Origin: Arthrobacter sp. APC 3897
Lineage (GTDB): Bacteria; Actinomycetota; Actinomycetes; Actinomycetales; Micrococcaceae
Length of the DNA stretch: 64,000 nucleotides
Direction: 5' to 3'
Assembly: GCF_030407495.1 (NCBI RefSeq)
Contig: NZ_JASDDG010000005.1
Coordinates: forward strand, 60,154 to 124,153
Below the pieces are notes generated by a model. That model saw nothing but the letters and a program-made list of their open reading frames with translations. It was not told the DNA's origin and did not search any database. Shown one piece after another: positions 16,816 through 27,225 of this stretch. Position 1 is the stretch's first letter, and each line of letters begins with the position of its first letter. The position numbers and the translations under genes are program-made.

Positions 16816-18291
16816 GTGTGGGTGGCATTAACGGGCGCGGCGCTCCCAGTGTGGATCGCCACAGGACTAACCGTGCTGGATTACGCGATCCGCATCATCG
16901 CTCTGGGGGTGGTGCCGGGGAACCGGCGGCCCACCACGGCCATGGCCTGGCTGCTGTGCATCTTCTTCCTCCCGCTGCCCGGAATCATCCTGTTCCTCCT
17001 CTTCGGAAACTTCCGCCTTTCCGAGCACCGGGTGAAGCGGCAGGCGGAAATTAACCGGGCCGTCCGTGAGAACACCCGCGAACTGGAAGCTGAGGGCAGC
17101 CGGTATTCCGGGCCGGAGTGGGTGGTCCTGGCGACCGAGCTGAACCGTCGGCTTGGGTCCTTTCCGAGCCTGGACGGAAACAAGGTGGGGCTGCAGCGGG
17201 ACTACACCGAGTCCATCCGTGAAATGACCGAAGTGGTCCGCAGCGCCCAAAAGTACGTGCACGTCGAGTTCTACATCATGAGCTATGACAGTGTTACCCG
17301 GGAGTTCTTCGCCGCGCTGAAGGAGGCTGCCGCACGCGGTGTCCGGGTGCGGCTGTTGTTTGACCACATCGGCACGCTGCGGGTGAAGGGCTACCGGACG
17401 CTGTTGAAGGAACTCCGCGGGTCCGAAATCCAGTGGCGGCGCATGCTTCCCGTGCTCCCGGCCCGCGGTCTGTGGCGCCGGCCGGACCTGCGCAATCACC
17501 GCAAAATCCTCGTGGTGGACGGCAGGGTGGCCTACACCGGGTCCCAGAACCTGGTGGAGCCCTCCTACCGGAAGCCGCGCAACCGGAGAATGGGCCGCAA
17601 ATGGGTGGAGCTGATGGCGCGGCTGGAAGGCCCGGTGGTTGATGAGATCAACGTGGTCTTTGCCACCGACTGGAACGCGGAAACGGATGAAAACCTTGAA
17701 CGGGAGCTGAGCCTCTATGAATGGAGCAGTCATCCCGGTGACGTGACGTGCCAGGTGGTGCCCAGCGGCCCCGGGTTCACCACGGAGAACAACCTGCGCC
17801 TGTTCACCTCCCTGATCTACTCGGCGTCGGACCGCATTTCCATCACCAGCCCGTACTTCGTGCCTGATGATTCGCTGTTGTACGCCATCACCACGGCAGC
17901 CCAGCGCGGCGTGCAGGTTGAACTGTTTGTGTCCGAGCGGGGCGACCAGTTCCTGGTGGACCATGCCCAGCGCTCCTACTATGAGGCGCTGCTGCGGGCG
18001 GGCATCCGGATTTACCTGTACCCCAAACCGCTGGTGCTGCACGCCAAGCATTTCACCATCGATAACGAGGTGGCTGTCCTGGGCTCCTCGAACATGGACA
18101 TGCGGTCCTTCTCCCTGAACCTCGAGGTGTCCGTCATGATGTTTGACGGGAACATCGTGACCGACATGCGGCGGATTGAGGATACCTACCGGGCCATGTC
18201 CCGCGAGCTCCTGCTCTCCGAATGGGTGGGGCGCCCGGTCTGGCAGCGGTACATCGACAACGTGTGCCGGTTGACCGCCACCCTCCAGTAG
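16816..18291 (+). CDS. cls: Cardiolipin synthase (phospholipase D family)
   Basis: This 491-residue membrane enzyme joins phosphatidyl groups to form cardiolipin. Two N-terminal helices (about residues 5-25 and 35-58) are followed by two phospholipase D domains with HKD motifs: NHRKILVVDGRVAYTGSQN (about 226-244) and LHAKHFTIDNEVAVLGSSN (about 408-426). Length and order match bacterial ClsA. The GTG start follows AGGAGC. The last codons lie inside a perfect hairpin shared with the convergent pabB end. Confidence 0.93.
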   Translation: MWVALTGAALPVWIATGLTVLDYAIRIIALGVVPGNRRPTTAMAWLLCIFFLPLPGIILFLLFGNFRLSEHRVKRQAEINRAVRENTRELEAEGSRYSGPEWVVLATELNRRLGSFPSLDGNKVGLQRDYTESIREMTEVVRSAQKYVHVEFYIMSYDSVTREFFAALKEAAARGVRVRLLFDHIGTLRVKGYRTLLKELRGSEIQWRRMLPVLPARGLWRRPDLRNHRKILVVDGRVAYTGSQNLVEPSYRKPRNRRMGRKWVELMARLEGPVVDEINVVFATDWNAETDENLERELSLYEWSSHPGDVTCQVVPSGPGFTTENNLRLFTSLIYSASDRISITSPYFVPDDSLLYAITTAAQRGVQVELFVSERGDQFLVDHAQRSYYEALLRAGIRIYLYPKPLVLHAKHFTIDNEVAVLGSSNMDMRSFSLNLEVSVMMFDGNIVTDMRRIEDTYRAMSRELLLSEWVGRPVWQRYIDNVCRLTATLQ

Positions 18292-18319
18292 TTTCCGGGC
18301 ATCCGGAAACTACTGGAGG
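18282..18319. terminator. Perfect 17-bp palindrome between convergent cls and pabB
   Basis: The arms at 18282-18298 and 18303-18319 are exact reverse complements (CCTCCAGTAGTTTCCGG and its inverse) around a GCAT loop. The hairpin contains the cls stop codon and ends one base before the pabB stop. It lacks T tracts but is ideally placed as a bidirectional terminator or mRNA 3'-end stabiliser. Confidence 0.75.
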
Positions 18320-20521
18320 CTACGCGGGAAACCGGGCTCCGAGCGCGCTGAGCACGCCGAAGGCCTTTGCCTGGACTTCTTCCCATTCCGATTCCGGGTC
18401 CGAATCCGCCGTGACCGCTCCGCCGACGCCCAGGGACAGGGCGCCGTTCCGGATTTCCAGGGTACGGATCACGACGGACAGATCAGCGGCTCCGGTCAGG
18501 GAAAACCAGCCGACGACGCCGGAATAGGCTCCGCGCGGCGCGCCCTCCAACCGGTCCAGGATGGCCATGGTGCTGATCTTGGGCGCCCCGGTCATGGACC
18601 CGGGCGGAAAGGAAACGGCAAGGGCCTCGGCCCGGGAGGCGCCGGGAAGCAGATCCGCGTCCACTGTGCTGACCAACTGGTGGACCGTGGCGTACGTTTC
18701 CACGGCGCAGAGGCGGGGCACAGTGACTGAGCCCGGGACGGCGAAACGGGACAGATCATTACGCAGCAGGTCCACAATCATGATGTTCTCCGCACGGTCC
18801 TTCACGGAGGACACCAAGTCTGTTTCCAGCTCCCGGTCCTCCGCGGCGGTGGCTCCGCGCGGGCGGGTTCCCTTGATCGGCTCGGCCCGCATGCGGCCTG
18901 CGGCGTCAAAGGACAGGAAGCGTTCCGGAGAGGTTCCGGCAAGGCTGTAGCCCCCGAAGCGCAGCAGCGAGGCGAACGGGGCGGGACTGCGCAGCCGGAG
19001 CCGGCGGTACAGCGCCAGAACGGCCTCCGGGCCCGGCGGCCCGGGCAGGTGCCCGGTCAGCGAAGTGGTCAGGCATACCTCGTACGAGTTGCCGTTGCTG
19101 ATTTCCTCCTGCGCGGAACGGACCTTAGCCAGATAGGAATCCCTGCTGTCCCGCACCGCAAACTGCGGGACGGGGAGGGACGGAGAGCGGTCCGGGAGAT
19201 CCGGCAGGACAGCGGGAGCGGAAACGGCCGCAGCCTCGACGGCCCGCCGTACCAGTGCGGTCCAGCTGTCGACGCTGCTTTCCCCGCCGTCCGGACTGTT
19301 GCCCGCGAGTGCCAGCACGTAAACACACTGCTGATGGTGATCCAGCACCACGGCCCGCCCGGCATAAATGAGGGCGGCATCAGGGACGGCGTCCGGGTTT
19401 GTGCCGGGAGCGCCCGGATGGTTGCTGCCGCCTGTTTCCCGCTTCAGGCCGTAGCCCAGGAACCCGAGCCAGCCCAAGGCGAAACCACAGGGGTAGTCGG
19501 CCGGGGCCCGTCCCCGGGGGCGGCCCCACACCGAGTCCAGCCAGGGAAAGAAAGCTCCCGGCCGGCAGACGCTTACCGGCCCGGACACGATGGTGGTCAG
19601 TCCGCCGCCGGCTCCCGGCCGGTGCTCGGCGTAGCGTCCCAGCGGGCCGCCGTCGTCGGCCATGATGCTGAACCGGCTGCGGGCCGCAACGTGCGAAGCG
19701 CCGGACCGTCCCCGGCCGGCCGGCGCATCCGCGGCCGGTACATCCAGATCTGCCGCGCCTGAGTTCGCCGCGCCTGAGTTCGGAGCGCTGGAGCTATCCA
19801 GCCAGACTGCGCGGGAAGAGCTGCCGTACAGCGCGGCGTACAGCCGCTCGGGGTCCGGCCAGGTGTCCAGCCGCCGAACCCGGACAGTTTCGGTGTCAGT
19901 GCCGCCCCCGGGCCAGCCGGGGGTCAGCGGAAGCTGAAGTTCACCCAGGGCCTGCAGCACGTATTGGGCGGTGGCAGCGGGATCTCCCGCGCCGCTGTTC
20001 CGCTGAGGCCCGAGGTCCACCGTGATGTCCGCGCAGGACGACGCCGGATCCTTCGCCGCCCAGGCCTGCTCCTGTGCGGCCCACCGGTTCCAATGCGGCG
20101 CGTAGGTGTCGCCGTCGCGGGCCAGTGCCTGTTCTTTCCGAAGTTCCGGCGGTGCGCTGACCCACACGGCGGCGTGAAGCAGGCCGCGCACGGCGGCGCC
20201 GGAGGAGCCCACGCCCTCAAAGATGATGATGTCGGCAGGTTCGGTGCGGCGTTCATCGGCATACCGGCCAAGGCCCCAGTCCCAGGCCTGCCAAACGGCG
20301 GCACGGCCGGCGGCCAGCGGTTCAGCGACGTGCCGGCGGAAGTACCCCATTCCCTCCATCAGTCCGTCCCAGCCCGGATAGATGTCTTCCAGATGGAAAA
20401 GGGACACGGAGTGGTGGGCGCGAAGTGCCGCAGCCAGCTCTGTGGCGAGGGTGGTTTTGCCGGCGCCGGAGAAACCGTCAACCGCAATGAGGACAGGAAG
20501 TGTGCCCGTGCGGGGGATCAC
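18320..20521 (-). CDS. pabB: P-loop kinase-like domain fused to aminodeoxychorismate synthase component I
   Basis: This 733-residue protein joins two functions. Residues 1 to about 200 resemble a uridine-kinase-like P-loop domain: the Walker A motif is GFSGAGKT (16-23), followed by FHLEDIYPGWDG and ADIIIFEGVG. Residues from about 210 to the end form the chorismate-binding PabB domain with EPIKGTRPRG, VSFPPGSMTGAPK and the C-terminal GVGGAVTADSDPESEWEE, which aminates chorismate with ammonia from a PabA partner. A Gly/Ala/Ser-rich low-complexity stretch lies near residues 245-270. No glutaminase domain is present in the protein or elsewhere in the window. It follows a phosphatase gene by 11 bases. 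Confidence 0.85.
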   Translation of the reverse strand: MIPRTGTLPVLIAVDGFSGAGKTTLATELAAALRAHHSVSLFHLEDIYPGWDGLMEGMGYFRRHVAEPLAAGRAAVWQAWDWGLGRYADERRTEPADIIIFEGVGSSGAAVRGLLHAAVWVSAPPELRKEQALARDGDTYAPHWNRWAAQEQAWAAKDPASSCADITVDLGPQRNSGAGDPAATAQYVLQALGELQLPLTPGWPGGGTDTETVRVRRLDTWPDPERLYAALYGSSSRAVWLDSSSAPNSGAANSGAADLDVPAADAPAGRGRSGASHVAARSRFSIMADDGGPLGRYAEHRPGAGGGLTTIVSGPVSVCRPGAFFPWLDSVWGRPRGRAPADYPCGFALGWLGFLGYGLKRETGGSNHPGAPGTNPDAVPDAALIYAGRAVVLDHHQQCVYVLALAGNSPDGGESSVDSWTALVRRAVEAAAVSAPAVLPDLPDRSPSLPVPQFAVRDSRDSYLAKVRSAQEEISNGNSYEVCLTTSLTGHLPGPPGPEAVLALYRRLRLRSPAPFASLLRFGGYSLAGTSPERFLSFDAAGRMRAEPIKGTRPRGATAAEDRELETDLVSSVKDRAENIMIVDLLRNDLSRFAVPGSVTVPRLCAVETYATVHQLVSTVDADLLPGASRAEALAVSFPPGSMTGAPKISTMAILDRLEGAPRGAYSGVVGWFSLTGAADLSVVIRTLEIRNGALSLGVGGAVTADSDPESEWEEVQAKAFGVLSALGARFPA

Positions 20522-20532
20522 GCGCAGCGGTT

Positions 20533-21051
20533 TCAGCGGGATCCGCCGGAGGATGTGAGGGCGTCCCGTACATACTGCACCACGCCCGGTACTGAAGCCT
20601 GGATCAGGGCGTATGAGGAGTCAAAATCGTTCATGGTGCCGTACCAGGGATCTTCAATGCCCTGTTCTTCAACCGGAAGCTGTGCCGAGGACGGATCAAA
20701 GCTTCGAATCAGCCGTACCTTGTCCCGTTCCTTTGGACTCGCGGCCAGATTCCGGAGTTCGGTGTAATGCCCGTAATCCATGGCCAGCACGAGGTCACGG
20801 TCGGCGAACCATTCCGGTTGGAACTCCCGGGCCCGGAATTCCCGGGTCTCTGAAGCAGCAAAATCGTGGTGTCGGAGTTCCTCTGCGGCGCGGGGGTCCA
20901 TGGGCCGCCCGGCTTCCCATGCGGTCACCCCGGCGGAATCGATACTGACGTCTTTTCCGAGCCCGGCCTCGTCCATTGCGCGCGCCAGGCAGAACTGGGC
21001 CATGGGTGAGCGGCAGATGTTGCCGGTGCAGACCGTGATGATTCTGTACAT
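20533..21051 (-). CDS. Low-molecular-weight protein tyrosine phosphatase
   Basis: This 172-residue protein begins MYRIITVCTGNICRSPMA, giving the CX5R phosphatase loop with nucleophile Cys8 and Arg14. The general-acid aspartate lies in IEDPWYG near residue 133. It is a full-length cytosolic enzyme that dephosphorylates protein tyrosine; arsenate reductases share the fold, but the DPWYG signature favours the phosphatase. The kinase-PabB gene follows 11 bases downstream and is probably cotranscribed. Confidence 0.93.
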   Translation of the reverse strand: MYRIITVCTGNICRSPMAQFCLARAMDEAGLGKDVSIDSAGVTAWEAGRPMDPRAAEELRHHDFAASETREFRAREFQPEWFADRDLVLAMDYGHYTELRNLAASPKERDKVRLIRSFDPSSAQLPVEEQGIEDPWYGTMNDFDSSYALIQASVPGVVQYVRDALTSSGGSR

Positions 21052-21105
21052 TCATCCAGCGTACCCACCGGAACAGACGGCGGGCGAAGAGAGCCGGCGC
21101 CTCGG

Positions 21106-21909
21106 CTAGGCCCAGGCGATGATCTCCCCGGACGGAATCAGGAACCATCCGTCCGGGCTCTGTGACCAGCGCCGCCAGCCCGCTGCCATCCGGTCCAGCC
21201 CGGCCTGGTCAGCCAGCTCCCGGTCCAGAGCCTGGCCGGCGAATGCGGAATGCAGTACCCGCTGTGCCCAGCCGTCGCCAAACCACTCGCGGCGGTCAGG
21301 GGTGGCGTAAAGCCAGCTGGACGCCGAGGGCACAAATTCCGTAAAGCCTGCCGCCAGAATCCAGGAAACAAGGCGCCGGCCGGCGTCGGGCTGCGCGGCG
21401 TTGCCCCGGGCAATCAGCTGGTAGGTGTCCATCCAGTCGGTAAGTTCGGGAAGCTCCGGGTACCAGCTCATTCCGTGAAAATCGGCGTCCCGGACCGCCA
21501 CAATCCCGCCGGGACGGGTGACACGCCGCATCTCCCGCAGGGCCGCCACGGGATCGGCCAGGTGCTGAAGCACCTGGTGGGCGTGGACGACGTCGAAGGC
21601 AGCGTCCGGAAAGTCCAGGTCATATACGTTCCCCGCGACAAACCCGGCGTTGTCCAGTCCCCGGGAGGCGGCCAGCTTCCGGGCCTGGGCCACCACGTCC
21701 TCGGACTGGTCCAGCCCGGTCACTGATCCGGGGTCCACGAGGTTGGCCAGGTCAGCCGTGATGCTGCCCGGGCCGCAGCCTACATCCAGCAGCGTCATGC
21801 CGGGTTCAAGGTAGGGGAGCAGATACGCCGCCGAATCGGCGGCCGTACGCACGGCGTGGGCACCCACCACGCTTTGATGGTGGCCGTGCGAATACTGTTC
21901 GGAAGCCAT
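21106..21909 (-). CDS. Class I SAM-dependent methyltransferase
   Basis: This 267-residue soluble protein has the SAM-binding motif LLDVGCGPGSITADLA near residue 41, a second-strand acidic residue in TGLDQSED, and the post-motif segment DVVHAHQVLQHLADP. It fits the Methyltransf_11/25 group of small-molecule methyltransferases; the substrate is unknown. The ATG at 21909 has CCTCCT rather than a Shine-Dalgarno before it, while TATCCT ends six bases upstream, pointing to a leaderless transcript. It diverges from dnaK. Confidence 0.85.
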   Translation of the reverse strand: MASEQYSHGHHQSVVGAHAVRTAADSAAYLLPYLEPGMTLLDVGCGPGSITADLANLVDPGSVTGLDQSEDVVAQARKLAASRGLDNAGFVAGNVYDLDFPDAAFDVVHAHQVLQHLADPVAALREMRRVTRPGGIVAVRDADFHGMSWYPELPELTDWMDTYQLIARGNAAQPDAGRRLVSWILAAGFTEFVPSASSWLYATPDRREWFGDGWAQRVLHSAFAGQALDRELADQAGLDRMAAGWRRWSQSPDGWFLIPSGEIIAWA

Positions 21910-22100
21910 AGGAGGAGGATACGCGGAGGCGGGACCGTATCCGCAGGAGTTTGCGGTCTGTGTCGTCCGGCCAGGGGCGCCGCTGCACAACCCTGCGCCG
22001 GCGCTGCAGAGTGAAGAACCTTGTTCCGGTCCGGGGCTTTCCCCCGGTGCATGTCTGCGGCGAAGCCGAAACGTCAAGACCGGCCCGCCGGAATTAAGAA

Positions 22101-22121
22101 GTTGAGTCGCTTCGACTCAAC
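22101..22121 (+). promoter_or_regulatory. HAIR operator 1 upstream of dnaK (HspR site)
   Basis: GTTGAGT-CGCTTCG-ACTCAAC is a perfect 7-7-7 inverted repeat close to the HAIR consensus CTTGAGT-N7-ACTCAAG bound by HspR. It lies just upstream of the -35 element of dnaK. The 322-base gap between the methyltransferase and dnaK genes otherwise holds only the divergent promoters. Confidence 0.93.
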
Positions 22122-22125
22122 TTTA

Positions 22126-22151
22126 TTGACAAAGATTCGGCCGTGAGTAAA

Positions 22152-22153
<2 letters not shown>
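22126..22153 (+). promoter_or_regulatory. dnaK promoter
   Basis: TTGACA (22126-22131) and TAAAGT (22148-22153) are separated by 16 bases, a good vegetative-sigma match. The promoter is sandwiched between two HAIR boxes, so HspR binding would block polymerase access. The leader to the dnaK ATG at 22232 is about 70 bases. Confidence 0.75.
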
Positions 22154-24106
<1,953 letters not shown>

Positions 24107-24108
24107 TC

Positions 24109-24720
24109 ATGACTGAAGCAAACAACGAGAAGCGCAACGGCGACGAGCAGGATCCCGCCGGCACCCAGCCGGCGGACTCCGACGCTGCGGCGTCCGGCGA
24201 GGCTCCCGCTGCGGGCAGCGGTGCAGAGGGCGATGCCCTGGCCCAGGCCGAGGAGATCCTCAACAGCGCCGAGGTTCCTGCGGAACCGGCTGCTGCGGGA
24301 TCACCCGAAGCGGTGGAACTGCGCAATGACCTGCTGCGGTTGCAGGCGGAATACGTCAACTACCGCAAGCGGGTTGAGCGGGACCGCGATGTCGCGCGGG
24401 AAATGGCAGTGATTGGAGTGCTGAACTCCCTGATGCCGGTCCTGGATGACATTGATGCCGCACGCCAGCACGGTGACCTGGTGGAGGGGCCGTTTGCCTC
24501 CATCGCCAACAAGCTGGAGAACTCGCTGAAGGCGTACGGCCTGGGACGGATCGACGAGGTGGGGGTTGAATTTGATCCCAACATCCACGAAGCGCTGATC
24601 CAGCAGCAGAGCCCGGACGTCCAGTCCGATACGGTGACGCAGATTCTGCGGGTGGGCTACAAGTCCAATGACCGGGTCCTGCGGGCGGCACAGGTTATCG
24701 TCTCCGTTCCGGAGCAGTAG
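24109..24720 (+). CDS. grpE: Nucleotide exchange factor GrpE
   Basis: This 203-residue protein has a long acidic, Ala-rich N-terminal region (to about 65), then the coiled-coil segment LRNDLLRLQAEYVNYRKRVE and a C-terminal beta domain with GVEFDPNIHEALIQQ and VLRAAQVIVS. It exchanges ADP on DnaK. It starts two bases after the dnaK stop and is followed by a strong terminator hairpin. Confidence 0.97.
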   Translation: MTEANNEKRNGDEQDPAGTQPADSDAAASGEAPAAGSGAEGDALAQAEEILNSAEVPAEPAAAGSPEAVELRNDLLRLQAEYVNYRKRVERDRDVAREMAVIGVLNSLMPVLDDIDAARQHGDLVEGPFASIANKLENSLKAYGLGRIDEVGVEFDPNIHEALIQQQSPDVQSDTVTQILRVGYKSNDRVLRAAQVIVSVPEQ

Positions 24721-24729
24721 GCAGGGGTA

Positions 24730-24767
24730 GCCCGGGGCCGCTCAAGGCGGCCCCGGGCACCCTTTTT
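24730..24767 (+). terminator. Intrinsic terminator between grpE and dnaJ
   Basis: GCCCGGGGCCGC (24730-24741) pairs perfectly with GCGGCCCCGGGC (24747-24758) around a five-base loop and is followed by ACCCTTTTT. It lies inside what is usually one dnaK-grpE-dnaJ-hspR operon and would reduce or stop read-through into dnaJ. Confidence 0.85.
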
Positions 24768-24839
24768 CCAGCAGTGCACGTCCGGTCCGCAACCTGCGGG
24801 GTGCGGGCAGGAGCAGTAAATTGAGGAAGGGGACGCCAA

Positions 24840-25835
24840 TTGGCTAGTCAGGATTGGGTCGATAAGGATTTTTATAAGATTCTGGGTGTCCCCAAGGACG
24901 CGTCGGAAGCCGATATCAAGAAGGCCTATCGGAAGCTGGCGCGCAAATACCATCCGGACCAGAACCAGGATGATCCCTCGGCTGAGCAGAAGTTCAAGGA
25001 CCTCTCCGAAGCGTATGCCGTTCTCTCCGACGCGGAGGAACGCCAGCAGTATGACGCGATCCGTGCCATGGGCAGCGGAGCACGCTTCTCGGCGGGCGGT
25101 GCCGGCGGGGCGGGTTCCCCAGGAGGTGCCGGCTTCGAGGACCTCTTTGGCGGGCTCTTCGGCCAGGGCGCACGTCCCGGCGGCGGCCGCCGCACCAGCT
25201 ACAGCACCGGCGGCAGCAACATACCCCCGGAATTCGCCGATCTGTTCGGCGGCGGAGGCTTCGGCGGGGGATTCGGCTCAGCTCAGCCGCAGAAGGGCGC
25301 AGACCGTACGGCGAGCACCACCATTTCCTTCGCGGGCTCCATCAACGGCACCGTCATTGGGCTGCGCGAGCCCAGCGGTGAAGTGGTGGAAGTCCGTGTT
25401 CCCGCCGGAGTCAAGGACGGCCAAAAGATCCGCGTCCGCGGCAAGGGCCAGCCGGGTGCCGCCGGAAACGGCGATCTGATGGTTACCGTGAACGTCACCC
25501 CGCACGATTTCTTTGTCCGCGACGGCAACAACATCCGGATCCATGTGCCGGTCAGTTTCCCCGAAGCTGCGCTTGGCGCCACGATTGAAGTTCCCACGCT
25601 GACTGCAGACAAAGTGAAGCTCAAGGTGCCGGCCGGCACCCCGTCCGGGCGTACCCTCCGGGTCAAGGGGCGGGGCGTTCAGACGTCCAAGGGCAACGGC
25701 GACCTGCTGGTAACCATCGACGTTGCCGTCCCGTCGCATCTCAACAAGGAAGCCAAAGCCGCGGTGGAAGCCTTCGCCGAGGCCACCAAGGGTGAGGATC
25801 CGCGCGCCGGACTGGCTGCCAGGGCACGGCTCTAA
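24840..25835 (+). CDS. dnaJ: DnaJ/CbpA-type co-chaperone without zinc finger
   Basis: This 331-residue protein has an N-terminal J domain (about residues 10-75) with the HPD triad in KYHPDQN, a Gly/Phe-rich linker (about 80-150), and C-terminal substrate-binding beta domains (about 155-310) with [19 protein letters not shown]. There is no cysteine in the whole protein, so the CXXCXGXG zinc-finger domain of classical DnaJ is absent and the layout is that of CbpA/type II J proteins. The TTG start at 24840 follows GAGGAAGGGG. Confidence 0.92.
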   Translation: MASQDWVDKDFYKILGVPKDASEADIKKAYRKLARKYHPDQNQDDPSAEQKFKDLSEAYAVLSDAEERQQYDAIRAMGSGARFSAGGAGGAGSPGGAGFEDLFGGLFGQGARPGGGRRTSYSTGGSNIPPEFADLFGGGGFGGGFGSAQPQKGADRTASTTISFAGSINGTVIGLREPSGEVVEVRVPAGVKDGQKIRVRGKGQPGAAGNGDLMVTVNVTPHDFFVRDGNNIRIHVPVSFPEAALGATIEVPTLTADKVKLKVPAGTPSGRTLRVKGRGVQTSKGNGDLLVTIDVAVPSHLNKEAKAAVEAFAEATKGEDPRAGLAARARL

Positions 25836-25847
25836 CCGCCGGAACAC

Positions 25848-25882
25848 GGTTCCGGTTCTCCCGCATCCGGGAACCGGAACCG
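25848..25882 (+). other. Stem-loop between dnaJ and hspR
   Basis: GGTTCCGGTTC followed by a bulged TCCCG pairs with CGGGAACCGGAACC around a short loop. No T tract follows, so it may be an RNA stability or partial termination element. A weak -10-like TACTAT lies at 25892-25897, upstream of the hspR ribosome site. Confidence 0.5.
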
Positions 25883-25922
25883 GGCTATGGTTACTATTTT
25901 GAACAGCTGCCAAGGAGGAACA

Positions 25923-26432
25923 ATGGGTATAGACGTCAACGCGCCTATCTTTGTGATCTCCGTTGCCGCTGAGTTGGCGGACATGCATCCGCAGACCCTG
26001 CGGCAGTATGACCGGCTGGGGATTGTCTGCCCGAGCCGCGCTCCCGGAAGGTCCCGGCGTTATTCGCAGCATGACATCGATATGCTTCGCGAGGTGCAGC
26101 GGCTTTCCCAGGAGGGCGTCTCGCTGGAAGGCATCAAGCGCATCATGCAGCTGGAAAACCAGGTGTCCGGGCTCCGCGCCCGCGTTGAGGAGCTGTCCGC
26201 GGAGCTGGATTCCATCCGGCAGCGCACTCCGGACCGCAGCCGGGTGTTTGCCGCCGGGCTGGCCGGCGACGTCGTGACCCTGACCCGCGGGCAGCGGCCT
26301 CCCGCCTCACGGCCCTACGCCACCCAGCTCAGTCTCGCGTCCCTGGTGCAGCGCCGCAGCAAGCTGCGGGCCCTTCCCGCCGGAAAACAGGAGGTCATGG
26401 ATTACGACGGCGGTTACGTTCAGTCTCTCTGA
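25923..26432 (+). CDS. hspR: Heat shock repressor HspR (MerR family)
   Basis: This 169-residue DNA-binding protein has a MerR-type winged helix: VAAELADMHPQTLRQYDRLG near residue 12 and SRRYSQHDIDMLREVQRLS near 43, followed by a coiled coil (about 75-100) and a C-terminal extension longer than in short HspR proteins. It represses genes carrying HAIR boxes, which occur here before dnaK and clpB. The ATG follows AAGGAGGAACA. Confidence 0.95.
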   Translation: MGIDVNAPIFVISVAAELADMHPQTLRQYDRLGIVCPSRAPGRSRRYSQHDIDMLREVQRLSQEGVSLEGIKRIMQLENQVSGLRARVEELSAELDSIRQRTPDRSRVFAAGLAGDVVTLTRGQRPPASRPYATQLSLASLVQRRSKLRALPAGKQEVMDYDGGYVQSL

Positions 26433-26451
26433 CTGCTGCCTCCGGCCACCC

Positions 26452-27225
26452 TCAGCGGAACCGCCGGCCCTGGTCTCTCCGGTTTGCCCACACCGCCAGC
26501 GCTCCCAGCACCAGCGTCCAGGCGAGGAGGCAGGGAATGGCGGAAGGGCTCAGCGGCTGCCCGGCAAAAACCGTCACCGCGAGGTCGCGTGCAGCCCGGG
26601 TTGGCAGGAACAGGGACAGGCTGTTAAGCCCGGAACTGAACAGCTCGGGCGGCAGCATCAGCCCGCCGCCGAAGGCAAGCGGGAAAAACACCACCTGGGT
26701 GACGGCGATGGCCACCTTGGAAGTGCAGAGGTAGCCGATCAGCAGGCCCAGGAACAGGAACGGCAGGCCGCACGCCAGCCAGACCAGCATGGCTGCGGGC
26801 ACCCGCCACCAGGACAGTGCCCCCGTGGTGAAAGCTTCCAGCGCCGAGGTGGTGAACATGCCGGCCAGCATCACCGGGATCAGGGAAAAGAAGGCAAACA
26901 GCATGGCGGTCAGGGCGCGTGCCGCAGTGGGCGGGACCGCGCCGGCGGGCAGCGTCCGTACGTAGCTGCTCCACGGATTGGCGCGGTCTTCGGCAACGCC
27001 GATGCCGTAGTTGAACAGGAAGGAACTCATCACCCCGAAGAGCGCCAGCTGCGCGACGGCGATGAGCGAGGCTATGGGGTTGGATGTCACCGCCTGCTGC
27101 GGAAGGACGAAAAACACCAGCGCCAGCGTGGGGAACAGTGTGGACGAAATCACGGAAATCGGAATGCGCAGCTGCTCCAGGACCTGTGCCTTGGTGTGCG
27201 CGCGGACCAATGTTGCGGTGCTCAT
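26452..27225 (-). CDS. ABC-2 type transporter permease
   Basis: This 257-residue membrane protein has six hydrophobic segments and the ABC-2 export permease pattern, including NPWSSYVRTLPAGAVPP in the first cytoplasmic loop and FFPLAFGGGLMLPPELF before the fifth helix. With the ATPase encoded just upstream (four-base overlap) it forms an exporter, perhaps for a lipid, drug or peptide; the substrate is not evident. It is the last gene of a four-gene leftward operon and is convergent with hspR. Confidence 0.88.
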   Translation of the reverse strand: MSTATLVRAHTKAQVLEQLRIPISVISSTLFPTLALVFFVLPQQAVTSNPIASLIAVAQLALFGVMSSFLFNYGIGVAEDRANPWSSYVRTLPAGAVPPTAARALTAMLFAFFSLIPVMLAGMFTTSALEAFTTGALSWWRVPAAMLVWLACGLPFLFLGLLIGYLCTSKVAIAVTQVVFFPLAFGGGLMLPPELFSSGLNSLSLFLPTRAARDLAVTVFAGQPLSPSAIPCLLAWTLVLGALAVWANRRDQGRRFR

